From: Microvirga lupini
GTDB lineage: Bacteria; Pseudomonadota; Alphaproteobacteria; Rhizobiales; Beijerinckiaceae
Length of the DNA stretch: 48,175 nucleotides
Assembly (NCBI GenBank): GCA_000517005.1
Contig: KI912007.1
Span: 33,401 to 81,575 of the forward strand
Direction of reading: 5' to 3'
How positions within the stretch are numbered: the first letter of the stretch is position 1; the number at the start of each line of letters is the position of its first letter. Below the pieces are notes generated by a model. It searched no databases and was not told the DNA's origin. It was given only the letters and a program-made list of their open reading frames with translations. Shown here piece after piece: positions 1-9,327 of the stretch. The position numbers were made by a program, and so were the translations under genes.

Positions 1-393
1 TTCATCGCAGGCCTTCGCTGCCATGAGTTGAGCGCGCCGTGGGTGATCGATGGCCCGATCACCCGTTTGTCATTCGAGGCTTACATCGAGACGCAGCTTG
101 CTCCGACCCTGTCGAAAGGGGATGTGGTGATCCTCGACAACCTTGCGGTCCACAAGAGTGAAAGGGCGGCCGAATGCCTAAAGCGACAAGGCGCCTGGTT
201 CCTGTTCCTTCCGGCTTATAGTCCGGATTTGAACCCGATTGAGCAGGCCTTCGCCAAGATCAAAGCACACCTGCGCAAGGCCGAAGCCCGAACCTTCGAC
301 GCGCTCTGGCGAGCACTCGGCGACATCTGCAACCTGTTCGAGCCGCAAGAATGCTGGAACTATCTCAGGGCTGTTGGATATGCGTCCGTGTAA
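1..393 (+). mobile_element. IS630-family transposase, C-terminal part (cut by window edge)
   Basis: This is the catalytic C-terminal half of a DDE transposase. The frame is open from base 1 and ends at TAA 391-393, so the gene begins outside the window; an internal TTG near base 28 is not the real start. Two catalytic blocks are visible: [10 protein letters not shown], with the second catalytic Asp, and [19 protein letters not shown], with the third catalytic Glu. Both are characteristic of IS630/Tc1-like enzymes. The protein would cut and join the ends of its own element. No terminal inverted repeat could be identified to the right. It sits beside a second transposase remnant, so this edge is an insertion hot spot. 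Family call is firm; whether the left part is intact is unknown. Confidence 0.88.
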
Positions 394-409
394 TCGTTCG
401 ATGCTTTAG

Positions 410-595
410 TGCGACGAGAGCCATCATCAGCTCTGGCAGCACCGGGCTTACCTTGTCAGCGCATGCAACTTTTCACGCCGACTGAAGACGCTACGCGACC
501 TCCCAGATTTCGAAGGAATCTGCAAAAGATGGACGCCCAAGGCACATCGCTTCTGGATTGATCCGCTCGACCCTATGCCAGGGCCAAACATCTAG
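410..595 (+). pseudogene. Remnant of an IS481-like transposase C-terminus
   Basis: A 61-codon open stretch lies between TAG 407-409 and TAG 593-595 with no good start. It reads like the tail of an integrase-type transposase: an FSRRLKTLRDLPDFEGICKRW-like block (NFSRRLKTLR, then EGICKRWTP) followed by a terminal DPMPGPNI. IS481-family transposases commonly end with a similar RRLKTL...ICK.W...MPG tail. This resemblance is from memory, not a search. No catalytic residues remain, so it would be a dead fragment. Its stop codon overlaps, on the opposite strand, the stop codon of the glycosyltransferase that ends at 592; both lie in the palindrome TCTAGA. Confidence 0.5.
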
Positions 596-1629
596 ACGCC
601 GGCCCTCGCGGCACCTGATGGAGCGAGACTCAGGGTTTTATCCTGAATGATGCGACTCGAAATCCATGCGCAGGGATCGGTACGCCGGCGCAGGAGGCCG
701 CGGATTGCACTGAATGTCAGGACGATCCAGGCAGCGACCGCATATATGCCCAATTTCACGGAGCGTCGGCGCAGAATCATCAACATAAACGGAGTGATGA
801 ATAGGAGCCCAGAGGTGATAGTCATTTGCCACACGCTGCTCCCGAGGATCCAGACCGCGCCCATCGAAGCTGCCCAAGCAACGATCATCAACGACGTCCA
901 CAATGTTCTGACTTTCCGGATTGTCTCGAACAGCGATCGACGCCCCGCCACGGCGCGCAGAACCTCTCCCGCGCCCAAGGCGTAACCGCCTGTAACACGG
1001 CGCCAGAGGAGCGTGTAGGCTCCGACCTCGTATCCGTAATGTTCGACAGCCAATTTGTCGAGGCGGATGAGTCGCCACCCTTTCTCGCGAAGCCGTGTCG
1101 CAAGCTCAAACTCCTCAAAGGCGTGAAGGTTGCGATCCGTGAAATAGGACACACTCTCGATAGCTGACCGCCTATAAAGGCCACCCCCGTCCAGCCGGTC
1201 GACGTCGCCCGGTCTCAGATCGGCCTTCACTCTAGCGGCTCGAGAAGCGAACTCTAGGCCCTTGAGGTTCATATCTTTGACAATGCCACCGACGCCAGCC
1301 AGTTGCGAGTCGTCGTGAAGTGCCTTCAAAGCTGCAGGGAGAAAAGATGGGTCGAGAGCCATATCTCCATCGATCAGATAGATGAACTCGCCGGAGGAAT
1401 GCTGATACCCCAGTTGGGGTGCTGCGCCGCAGCCCCGATCCGATGCATTTGCCAGTTGCACAATCTTGATTGGGTAGGCGGAGGCGATCTGAACCGTTCT
1501 GTCGCTTGAGAGGCTATCAGCAAGGATGACCTCGCCTTCAACATTGCCAAGTGCTCTGAGGCAGCTCTCGATGGCGCGCGCGACATTCGATTCCTCATTC
1601 CAGGCTTTGATTATGATACTGACCTTCAC
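592..1629 (-). CDS. Glycosyltransferase family 2 with C-terminal membrane segments
   Basis: A 345-residue GT-A fold glycosyltransferase that would transfer a sugar from a nucleotide sugar to a growing surface polysaccharide on the cytoplasmic face of the membrane. The N-terminus MKVSIIIKAWNEE is a typical GT2 beginning. The metal-binding DXD motif is DGD at residues 87-89. A GGGLYRR acceptor-loop block lies near 148-154, and the EEFELATRLREKGW block near 172-185 resembles the catalytic-base region. Hydrophobic segments near 245-265, 270-287 and 293-311 anchor the C-terminus. It follows the flippase on the same strand with a 74-bp gap, so the two probably share a transcript. Sugar specificity cannot be read. 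Base composition is less GC-rich than the region after 6 kb. Confidence 0.85.
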   Translation of the reverse strand: MKVSIIIKAWNEESNVARAIESCLRALGNVEGEVILADSLSSDRTVQIASAYPIKIVQLANASDRGCGAAPQLGYQHSSGEFIYLIDGDMALDPSFLPAALKALHDDSQLAGVGGIVKDMNLKGLEFASRAARVKADLRPGDVDRLDGGGLYRRSAIESVSYFTDRNLHAFEEFELATRLREKGWRLIRLDKLAVEHYGYEVGAYTLLWRRVTGGYALGAGEVLRAVAGRRSLFETIRKVRTLWTSLMIVAWAASMGAVWILGSSVWQMTITSGLLFITPFMLMILRRRSVKLGIYAVAAWIVLTFSAIRGLLRRRTDPCAWISSRIIQDKTLSLAPSGAARAGV

Positions 1630-1703
1630 AGGTACACCTCCGCCGCCTGAGAGCCAGATCTGTTCGAATTTGAGCTGCTTAGCATTCGCATCGCGTATAG
1701 CTT

Positions 1704-3272
1704 CTAGCTTGTCATATAACGCAACATCATGAACACACGGGAACCAAGCCTCGGAAAAGCTGTCATGGCCAGACGATATTCGGCTCGTCGGATGGGTCTG
1801 AGAATGAATAGGAGTGCAACAAATCCTGTACCAGCGGCAAGACTCAACAGAAACAATCTGCCTCCTGCGAGATCCAAGGTGGAGGAAGCAAAGTATGACA
1901 GCGCTATCAGCAACATTGCGGCGGCGTACAAAGGTGCTAAGCGTCGGAAATCCAGTGCACGATGGACGCTACGGAGATTGAGCATATGTCGTAGAATGGC
2001 CAGTCTGAGCGCGACATCGACACTTGGCCACAGCAGGGCAGCTGAGAGGCCCATGTAAGGTGTGGTGAAAAATACCAGAGACAGGCAGGTGATGCTGATA
2101 GGCGTGATCAGTGCGAATACCCGATGCTTGAGCTGTATTCCCGCAACGATTTCCAGCACACGATAATAGCTGGTGCCGAGGGCCTGCGCCATTATGATGG
2201 GAATGATGTACCCATATTCTGCGAATTCCTTCCTTGAGGCAAAGCCTAGAAGTACCGAACTGATGGGTGCGACAACGGTTATGCCGAGCAGAACGAGAAG
2301 AGTCTCGGCCTTGGTCAAAAGACCAAGGATCTTCTGGGCCTCGGCCATCTTGCGGTCGACCCTGCTCTTCGTGATCAACACCGGTTCCAGAGCCACAGCG
2401 AGCAAGTGTACCGGAAGAGCGCGTTGCGCAGAAGCAATGATGCCGTGCACAAAGGAAATCGCAGCGAGAGGGATAACCGGGAGCGCAGCGGCGCTTGCGA
2501 GGCGGACTGCCGCAGGACTCGTCGCGAGCCATCCATAAGACGATATATAGACGCCAAGTGCGAAAGATCGCTGCACGTCAGAGCACAAACCGGAATTTGA
2601 TTGCGGCTGTCCGGTCGAAGGCTCTGCGTGCCAGTAAGACTCTCGCCGTAGGATTACCAGCGAAATAATGGCGACAACCGCGGCGCCGGCGCTGATGAGC
2701 CAGCCGGAGATCAAGGTTTCGGCATTGAGGAGGCCAGATAGGAAAAGGGCCGTCGTGAGCCCGATTCTAAGAACGATCTCTCCTAGGCTCACCGCGGACC
2801 AGAGATTGTACTCCATAAGCCCTTGCGAAAGCGCCTCGGCATCGGTCTGGAGCATGATAGTGGCGAACCATAGGACCACCACATACTTGCTGTGACCTTG
2901 CAGGACTTCCGATATCAGCGGGTATGCACTCAGGATGGCCAGCAATAGGATTGATACGGACACTAAGCTTGCCAAACGGTACAGCACGTACCGGACTGCA
3001 GCGCCCGTCAAAATCTCCCTGTTTCCCGCCGCAATGATTTCGGGCATGAACCTTGATATGGCGCGGGAGATCCCGAGAGAGGCTACGGATACGAAGAGAA
3101 CTGACCCCGCAAGTGCAACGGAGAACATTGCGTATTCCTGTGGCAGCATTGCCTTAGCCACGAGAATCTGAAAGGAAAGACCCAGGAGCAAAACGCCAAG
3201 TCTGACGACTGCGGCTGCCGTCAGGTCCTTGACCAGCCTCGTTCCAGATACCATCCGGCCCCGCCCGCTCAT
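1704..3272 (-). CDS. Polysaccharide flippase (Wzx/MATE-like membrane protein)
   Basis: A 522-residue, very hydrophobic protein with about 12-14 predicted membrane helices, the usual size and pattern of oligosaccharide flippases of the MOP superfamily. These proteins move lipid-linked sugar units across the inner membrane for O-antigen, capsule or exopolysaccharide assembly. The N-terminal stretch (TAAAVVRLGVLLLGLSFQ) with a following helix rich in A, V and S is typical of the family, as is the absence of any soluble domain. The start may be ATG 3272 or the in-frame ATG 18 bases downstream. It heads a two-gene minus-strand unit with the glycosyltransferase at 592-1629. Exact substrate is unknown; a polymerase and priming transferase are not seen in the window. 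Confidence 0.8.
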   Translation of the reverse strand: MSGRGRMVSGTRLVKDLTAAAVVRLGVLLLGLSFQILVAKAMLPQEYAMFSVALAGSVLFVSVASLGISRAISRFMPEIIAAGNREILTGAAVRYVLYRLASLVSVSILLLAILSAYPLISEVLQGHSKYVVVLWFATIMLQTDAEALSQGLMEYNLWSAVSLGEIVLRIGLTTALFLSGLLNAETLISGWLISAGAAVVAIISLVILRRESYWHAEPSTGQPQSNSGLCSDVQRSFALGVYISSYGWLATSPAAVRLASAAALPVIPLAAISFVHGIIASAQRALPVHLLAVALEPVLITKSRVDRKMAEAQKILGLLTKAETLLVLLGITVVAPISSVLLGFASRKEFAEYGYIIPIIMAQALGTSYYRVLEIVAGIQLKHRVFALITPISITCLSLVFFTTPYMGLSAALLWPSVDVALRLAILRHMLNLRSVHRALDFRRLAPLYAAAMLLIALSYFASSTLDLAGGRLFLLSLAAGTGFVALLFILRPIRRAEYRLAMTAFPRLGSRVFMMLRYMTS

Positions 3273-3819
3273 ATCGTCAACCTTAAGTCACCGAAGTTGC
3301 GCATGCCCTGTCGGGCGGGGTTCCAGCGGCCCATCCCATGCCACGTATTTGGGTCGAGAGTGTTACTGGGGCGACGGCAAGACATTTAACTGCCGCGAAG
3401 GATCTTTGTACCGGTACATGAGCCATTGGCGAGATCGATCTCCTGATAGTCATCCCAACCCAATGACCCCGCTGAACGCGTACAGATCGCCGGCAATCGC
3501 TGCACGTCTTCACTGCAGCAGCCAAGCCAGTCATTGCTGCTCTGACGGGATCGAGCATAATCTGCCACTTCGGCGCGGGAAACATCTCTGCTGAGTTAAT
3601 CCGCTTGAACGTCGAGCAAGCTCTCATAGCACATTGAGATCGAAGCGCCTCGTTATATCTTTCGACCTGAGTGCTCGACCGGCATCAAGATCCGGTTCGC
3701 TAAACGGATGATGAGGCCCCAGGAATATACTTGGCACCTACGGGCGGAGGCACTGAGCAAATGGATATTTTCCTAACTGAACTATTGGCTCGACGTTGAC
3801 GAACTGTCAGGAAACGATT
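3273..3819. other. Long intergenic region between flippase and heparinase-like gene
   Basis: About 550 bases separate two divergent genes. Short open frames exist on both strands, but none has recognisable domains, consistent codon use or a good ribosome site, so I call no gene. The region presumably holds promoters for both polysaccharide units. Its composition is noticeably more AT-rich than the rest of the window. Confidence 0.5.
3809..3813 (+). promoter_or_regulatory. Ribosome binding site deciding a GTG start
   Basis: AGGAA lies 6 bases upstream of GTG 3820-3822. This makes that GTG a better start for the heparinase-like protein than the TTG at 3796, which has no visible Shine-Dalgarno sequence. 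Confidence 0.5.
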
Positions 3820-5796
3820 GTGCAGTTCTCCTCTGACCGCCTCGCGTCCAAGATCAAGCGATATGCCTGGTATATCCGGCGAATTCGATCGATGGGACCG
3901 GCAGAAATCATCTACCGCGGCGCGCAACAAGCCAGACGCGCGAGATGGCGGCTAGACAGCACTGGTTGGATCAAGTTCGATCTTCCCGATGGGGAGCTAA
4001 GGCCACTCGGCAATGTTGCCCGAGCACTGTCGTGTCAGATGCCTCCGGCACTCCTGGCGGCCCTCGAAGAGTCCATGCGTGGGATCGAAGCTGGCCGGCT
4101 AGTTCTTCTGGGCGTTTCCTGGCCGCAGGAACTGTTCTCCTGCCTGTCGCCGGACGTTTGGCTGGTCGACCCCGTTACTGCAAATCCGTGGCCGGGGGCA
4201 AAGACGTACTGCTTCGATGTTGAATACCGCCACGGCGATCGGTTTGCCGACGTAAAGTTCGTATGGGAAATTAACCGGCTGCAGTTCCTGCAGGCGGCAG
4301 CAGCTCTTTTTATACGGAATCCGTCCCCTGATCGCAGAGACTGGATCATGCAGGCGATCTCGTCCTGGATGGAAGCGAACCCGCCATTCCGGGGTGTCAA
4401 TTGGGTCTCGGGGATCGAGATCGCGCTGCGCCTCGTTTCAGTATCGATTGTCGTCAGCTGTCTTTCGGACCACTTATCTGCGGAGCACCGCCGGCTACTG
4501 AGATCCTTCGTCGCTGCACACACCTTCTGGCTTCGCCAGCACCCCTCGCTCTTTTCGTCTGCCAACAATCATCGTGTCGCAGAGGGGCTGGGCCTTGTTG
4601 TCGGGGCCTTGCTCGCGCCTGACCTGGAGGATGCAGCGTCCGAACTTGCTGAGGGGCATAAAGTGCTGGAATGGGCGCTTCAGACGCAATTCCACTCAGA
4701 CGGAATTGGCGTCGAGCAATCGCCCTCATATTCGAGCTTCACGCTCGAAATGCTTGCATACGGCGCTCTCGCGCTAAGGGACTTGCCGTCGACGAGGAAC
4801 CTGCCAGAGGACAAATTTGTCAGACCCGCGCTTGCGTTGAAGGCCTTCCTGGACGACAGAGGTCATGTCCCGAACATAGGTGATAACGACGAGGGACGTG
4901 TGATCGTCGGTCCCATCGAACGGGAGCCTCGATACGTCGCCTCAGTTACGGCCGCCATAGCCGGGATCGTTGGTGATCCGCGCATGGCTCCTTCGTCAAC
5001 AGACGCTCAGTTGCGCGATATGGTGTTTAGCAGTCCGGACTGCAGCCACAGTCGAGCGCGTGAAACCATGCAGTTCGCTCAGGGCGGCTACTCGGTCTTC
5101 CATGGAAACATAGCCGGGCGCGAGGCCGATATTATCTTCGACCATGGCCCGGTAGGCTTCGAACCACTCGCGGCACACGGTCACGCAGATGCGCTCGCGC
5201 TATGGCTGACGATCGACGGTACCCCCATTTTCATCGATGCTGGAACCTATCTCTACCATTCGGGTGGCAAGCTCAGGGAATACTTCAGGTCAAGCAGTGC
5301 CCACAATACGCTCGAGCTCGTCGGAGAGAGTCAAAGCAAACCATCGGGAGCGTTCAATTGGCGGCATAAGGCATCGAGTCGCCTTATGGCCTCACAGATG
5401 GATAGCCCATTCATGGTCCGCGCTCGCCACGATGGCTATCTTAGTACGTTCGGCCTCATGCATGAAAGGACAATCCAGATCCAAGACGACAGCATCTGGG
5501 TGATGGATTGTCTTGTTGGCGCCGAGCGGCGGCTGGACGTCGTCATTTCGTTTCTTGTGAATCCTGAACTGCGTGTCGAGATCGATGGCGCTTGCACTCT
5601 GATCTTCGAAAACTCCTCGTATGTCGCGTCCCTGCTCCCACCATCCTCGACCCCGAACGCAGACTTTGACATGTCATTGAGTCAGGCCCCATATTCACGT
5701 AATTTCGGACATCTCGGCGACACGACTCGCATTCAAATCCGCGGCAGTGTCAGAACTGGCACGGCCTTCACTACGAGGATCAGAGTTTCGCGATAG
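3820..5796 (+). CDS. Heparinase II/III-family polysaccharide lyase-like protein
   Basis: About 658 residues, the usual size for a bacterial heparinase II/III-like protein with an alpha-alpha barrel followed by a beta-sandwich. N-terminal part: the helix-rich region contains HPSLFSSANNHRVAEG and EQSPSYSSFTLEML, matching the conserved NNH...E and EQS.sY positions of the family. C-terminal part: HGHADALALWL, a DAGTYLY block and FRSSSAHNTL (about residues 450-495) are the signature of the heparinase II/III-like domain. Such enzymes cleave uronic-acid polysaccharides by beta-elimination, and those in export clusters probably trim the polymer. No clear signal peptide is seen. It is divergent from the flippase operon, supporting a role in the same surface polysaccharide. 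Ends with TAG. Substrate unknown. Confidence 0.82.
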   Translation: MQFSSDRLASKIKRYAWYIRRIRSMGPAEIIYRGAQQARRARWRLDSTGWIKFDLPDGELRPLGNVARALSCQMPPALLAALEESMRGIEAGRLVLLGVSWPQELFSCLSPDVWLVDPVTANPWPGAKTYCFDVEYRHGDRFADVKFVWEINRLQFLQAAAALFIRNPSPDRRDWIMQAISSWMEANPPFRGVNWVSGIEIALRLVSVSIVVSCLSDHLSAEHRRLLRSFVAAHTFWLRQHPSLFSSANNHRVAEGLGLVVGALLAPDLEDAASELAEGHKVLEWALQTQFHSDGIGVEQSPSYSSFTLEMLAYGALALRDLPSTRNLPEDKFVRPALALKAFLDDRGHVPNIGDNDEGRVIVGPIEREPRYVASVTAAIAGIVGDPRMAPSSTDAQLRDMVFSSPDCSHSRARETMQFAQGGYSVFHGNIAGREADIIFDHGPVGFEPLAAHGHADALALWLTIDGTPIFIDAGTYLYHSGGKLREYFRSSSAHNTLELVGESQSKPSGAFNWRHKASSRLMASQMDSPFMVRARHDGYLSTFGLMHERTIQIQDDSIWVMDCLVGAERRLDVVISFLVNPELRVEIDGACTLIFENSSYVASLLPPSSTPNADFDMSLSQAPYSRNFGHLGDTTRIQIRGSVRTGTAFTTRIRVSR

Positions 5797-5953
5797 CCGA
5801 AGATCTCAGCAAGGACAGATTAGCCAATCGAGAGTTACAGGATGGGTGTAACGCGCTCCATCCTCCGAGGACGCGAGTCTACCTCTTTCCGCGACAAAAA
5901 GCCGAGCTCTGACAGTCACTATAGCAACCGCGGTAAAGCTTCGAGCAGTCTCG

Positions 5954-8900
5954 CTATGCCTTCAGTCCGCCAGGAGATCTCTCAAGAACCTTCACCACCG
6001 CACCCGCAACTGACCGCCTACGGAAAAATCGGCTGAACGGCTCGTCGTCTCCCCACGGATTGAAGTTTCCATCATCCTCCGATGAGCGGGCATAGGAGAT
6101 GAGGTAGCTCCCATAAAGAGCGAAGGACGCCTGTGGGGTGAAGTCGTAGTTGAGACGTGCCGAGGTGTAGGAGACGAAACCGCCCTCCCCCGGCTCGCTC
6201 CAGCCGTATCCGGCCGCTGCCTGGATATCGAACCACCACTTATCGGCCAGCGGGCCGTAGAACTGGAGGGTCCCCTCTAGGGACTGATAACGCTTCGGAT
6301 TCCAATATCCGTTGTCGAGAACCTCTTCGAACCCAAAACCCGTGTACCGGGCGCCGAGCCAGAAGTAGGGATTGGCCGTAAACCGTTTGGCAGCTTCGAC
6401 CTGCCCCTAGACGCGCTCGTTGCCATCCGAGTAATGGCTGTAGATGGCCTATTCGCTGAATCGGGTAGCGTTGTCAGGCGTGACGTCGACAGAGAAGCCG
6501 AAGTCATTCGCCAGGATGTCGTTCACGATGGAACGCGTGTTTTCGTCCGCGTAGCGCCGCCCGAGGTCCAGATCGAACCGGAGGAGATCGGACGGGATCA
6601 GGCTCAGGGTCGTCTCATGGGTGAAGGTGACGTCCTGGTCGTCGGGATCCGGGCGATCCCTGCCGTCCTCCTCCAGGTTCAGGAAGAAGGAGGTCTTGAA
6701 CTCCAGATAGTCGTTGAACCGATGACGCCCTGCGAGCCCGAGGCTGTACATGTCGACGCTCGGGAAATCCCCGCCGCGGTAACGCATGAAACGCGTCTGC
6801 GGCGCGAATCTGGTCAGGCCGCTGTTGAACGTCAGTTCGTGCGACGCCTGGAGAGACCAGATCGCCAGATCGTCGGAGCGCCTGGCATACCAGGCTTCGA
6901 CCTGCGTCAGCGGACGGCGCTCCAGATAGAGCTGCTCGAGAAGACGCTGCGCGCCCTCGTCTCCGGGCTTCTCGGAAAGCACCGCCCGGGCGAGGGTTTC
7001 GGAGAGGTCGGGGCGGCCCATCTCGTTCCGGGCCTGGGCGGCAATGAACAGGGTCGCAGGGTTGCGGTCGCCGCTCGCCAGAAGGGGCTCCAACCGGGCG
7101 AGCGCTGCCCGCGGAAGGCCCAAGGACCGTTCGGCCGTCGCCGCGCCACGGATCGCCTCGGCGTTGCGCGGCTGCAGCGCGAGAACCACCTCGAAATCGA
7201 CCAGTGCGGCTTGGTGGCGGGTGATGTCGTTGAGCGCATTGCCGCGCCCGATCAGCGCCTCGACGTCGCGAGGGTCGGACGCGATGATGTCGCTGAAGAC
7301 GGGAATGGCGAGCTTCTGCTGGCCGCTCCAGGCGAGAGCGCGGGCAAGTCCGAGCTGCGCGTCGCGCTTGTCCTTTGCGGTGAGGTCGGGCCAATCCAGG
7401 ATCTCCTGAAACAGCGGGACGGCACGCAGGGGCTGACCTGCATAGAGCACCTGCTCGGCATACTCCCGCAGCAGTTCCCGGCGGCGGCTCGGCAGCACGG
7501 TCAGGGCGCGCTCGAACAGGTTGACCGCCTCAGCGTTGCCCGCCCGGCCTGCGGCCTGGCGGGCTGCGCGGACGAGAGCATCGGAGAAGGCCTTGCGGGC
7601 TTCCTCGTCGCGTGGGTTCTCCCGGACGATGCTCTGCCAGGCTGAAATGGCTTCGCGGAACTGGCTGCTCCACAGCAGGGCGAATGCCAGTCCCCGTCGG
7701 ACACGCCGACGCTCCGCCTCTGGACGCTGCCTATCGCGCAGGGCTTCACGGTACAATGGCACGGCCCGCGCGGGATCGCCGGAATAGGCGGTTTGATCGG
7801 CATATTCCGGCAGCAGCTCCTGACGACGCTGCGGAGCGGTTTCGATGGCCTGCCGGAAGAACGTGGCTGCGTCCGCGTTCCGAGTCCTCTGGGCCGATTG
7901 GCGGGCTGCCCCGACGAACGCATCCGAGAGCGCCTTGCGCGCCTCCGTGTCCTCCCGGTTCGTCCTCAGGATCTCGTCCCAGGCCTCGATGGCCTGCTGG
8001 AACTGGCCGCTCCACAGCAGGGAAAAAGCCAGGGACCGGTTCACCGGCTGGCGCTCGGCCGGCGGTAGATCCCGGCGCGCCAAGATCTCCCGATAGACGG
8101 GAACCGCCCTGCCCGGCTCGCCGGAATAAGCGAGCTGATCCGCATATTCGCGCGCGATCTGGTTGCGCTTGGACGGATCGAGCAAGATCGCGCGCTCGAA
8201 GAGCGATGTGGCCTCCTTGTTCGCACCACGGCCTGCTGCCTCACGGGCCGAGGCGATGGCCGCATCGGCCCGTGAGGCAGGTAATGCCGGAGCCGGCGCG
8301 GGTGCGGGAGCAGCCTGGGCGTTCGGCAGGGCCGGTGCAGGCGTGCGCCCCACGCCGGCACGCACATCGGCCAAGCCCTGGCGGATCTGCGCGTCGTCGG
8401 GCGCTTCTCGGAGGGCTTCCTCCAGAGCACCGCCGGCGGCCGGAAACTGGCCGCTCCAGAGCAACGCAAAGGCCAAGCCGCGCCTCAGGCGCCGCTGCTG
8501 ATCCGCCGGGCGGCTCCCATCCCGCAACGCCTCCCGGTAGAGGGGAACGGCCTGCGCTGGCTGGCCGGCATAGGCCGTCTGATCGGCCAGTTCCGGCAGC
8601 AGCTCCTGGCGCCGCTGCGGCGCCGTCTCGATGGTGCGTGCGAAGAGCGGGAGGGCGTTCGCGTTCTCATTGCGCTCCGCAGCTTGCCACGCGGCGCCGA
8701 CGAGAGCGTCGGACAGGGCTTTGCGGGCTTCATCGCTGTTCGGTTCGGCGCGCAGGCGCGCCTCCCAGGCGGCGACCGCTTCCTGAAACCGGCTGCCCCA
8801 CAACAAGGCGAAAGCCAGCCCGCGTTCGGCGCGCTCCCGGGTGCCGGCATCGAGGGTGCCATCTGCCAGGAGCTCGCGGTAAAGCGCAACGGCCTCTGTG

Positions 8901-9151
8901 GGACGGCCGGAATAGGTGACCTGATCCGCATATTCGAGCAGCAACTCGCGACGACGTTCGGGAGCAAGCGAAATGGCCTACTCGAAGAGACGGGCGGCCT
9001 CACGGTTGTCGTTCGTCGAAGCGGCCTGCCGGGCCTGCTCGACCACTTCGTCGGGCGACTGGGCCCAAACCGGCGATGGGCCCAAGCTCATTCCGCACAG
9101 GAGCAACAGGCTTGCAAAACACAGATGGAGGGCAAGCCTGTAGTGAAACAT
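5954..9151 (-). pseudogene. TPR / beta-barrel exopolysaccharide secretion protein interrupted by three TAG codons
   Basis: One uninterrupted reading frame of 1,065 codons runs from ATG 9151 to TAG 5954-5956, except for in-frame TAGs at 8978-8980 (codon 58), 6449-6451 and 6407-6409. Coding quality continues through all three. The N-terminus (MFHYRLALHLCFASLLLL, then VWAQ) is a signal peptide. Next come tandem TPR modules of about 113 residues (motifs EYADQxAYSG, AVPLYRE, GLAFALLWSGQF, EARKALSDA), with a Pro/Ala linker in the second. The last 350 or so residues alternate aromatic and polar residues like an outer-membrane beta-barrel. The plan matches BcsC/PgaA-type export proteins that guide a polymer across the periplasm. 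It is divergent from the synthase-like gene at 9328. Either a pseudogene or dependent on amber readthrough; each TAG could derive from CAG (Gln). Confidence 0.8.
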
Positions 9152-9327
9152 CGTCTCAGAATCTCGAATCGCGCACGAAGGTCGGGAGGATCAATATCTG
9201 GAATTTGGCCTCATAGCAGGTAAAGATCGCCTTTCGTGGAGCCGCTCTACCTGCATGGGTTTCTTTCCTAGAAAATAGCCTAATTTCCTTCCTCGGCCAG
9301 AGGTTTTGCCTCCATCTTTCTTCGGAG

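Noticed and set aside
3283-3627. Possible 114-codon gene on the minus strand upstream of the flippase
   Set aside because: No ribosome site, no recognisable motif, and competing frames on the other strand are just as open.
6434-7645. A 403-codon plus-strand frame opposite the TPR gene
   Set aside because: It reflects the repeated codon pattern of the TPR modules and has no start context or domain.
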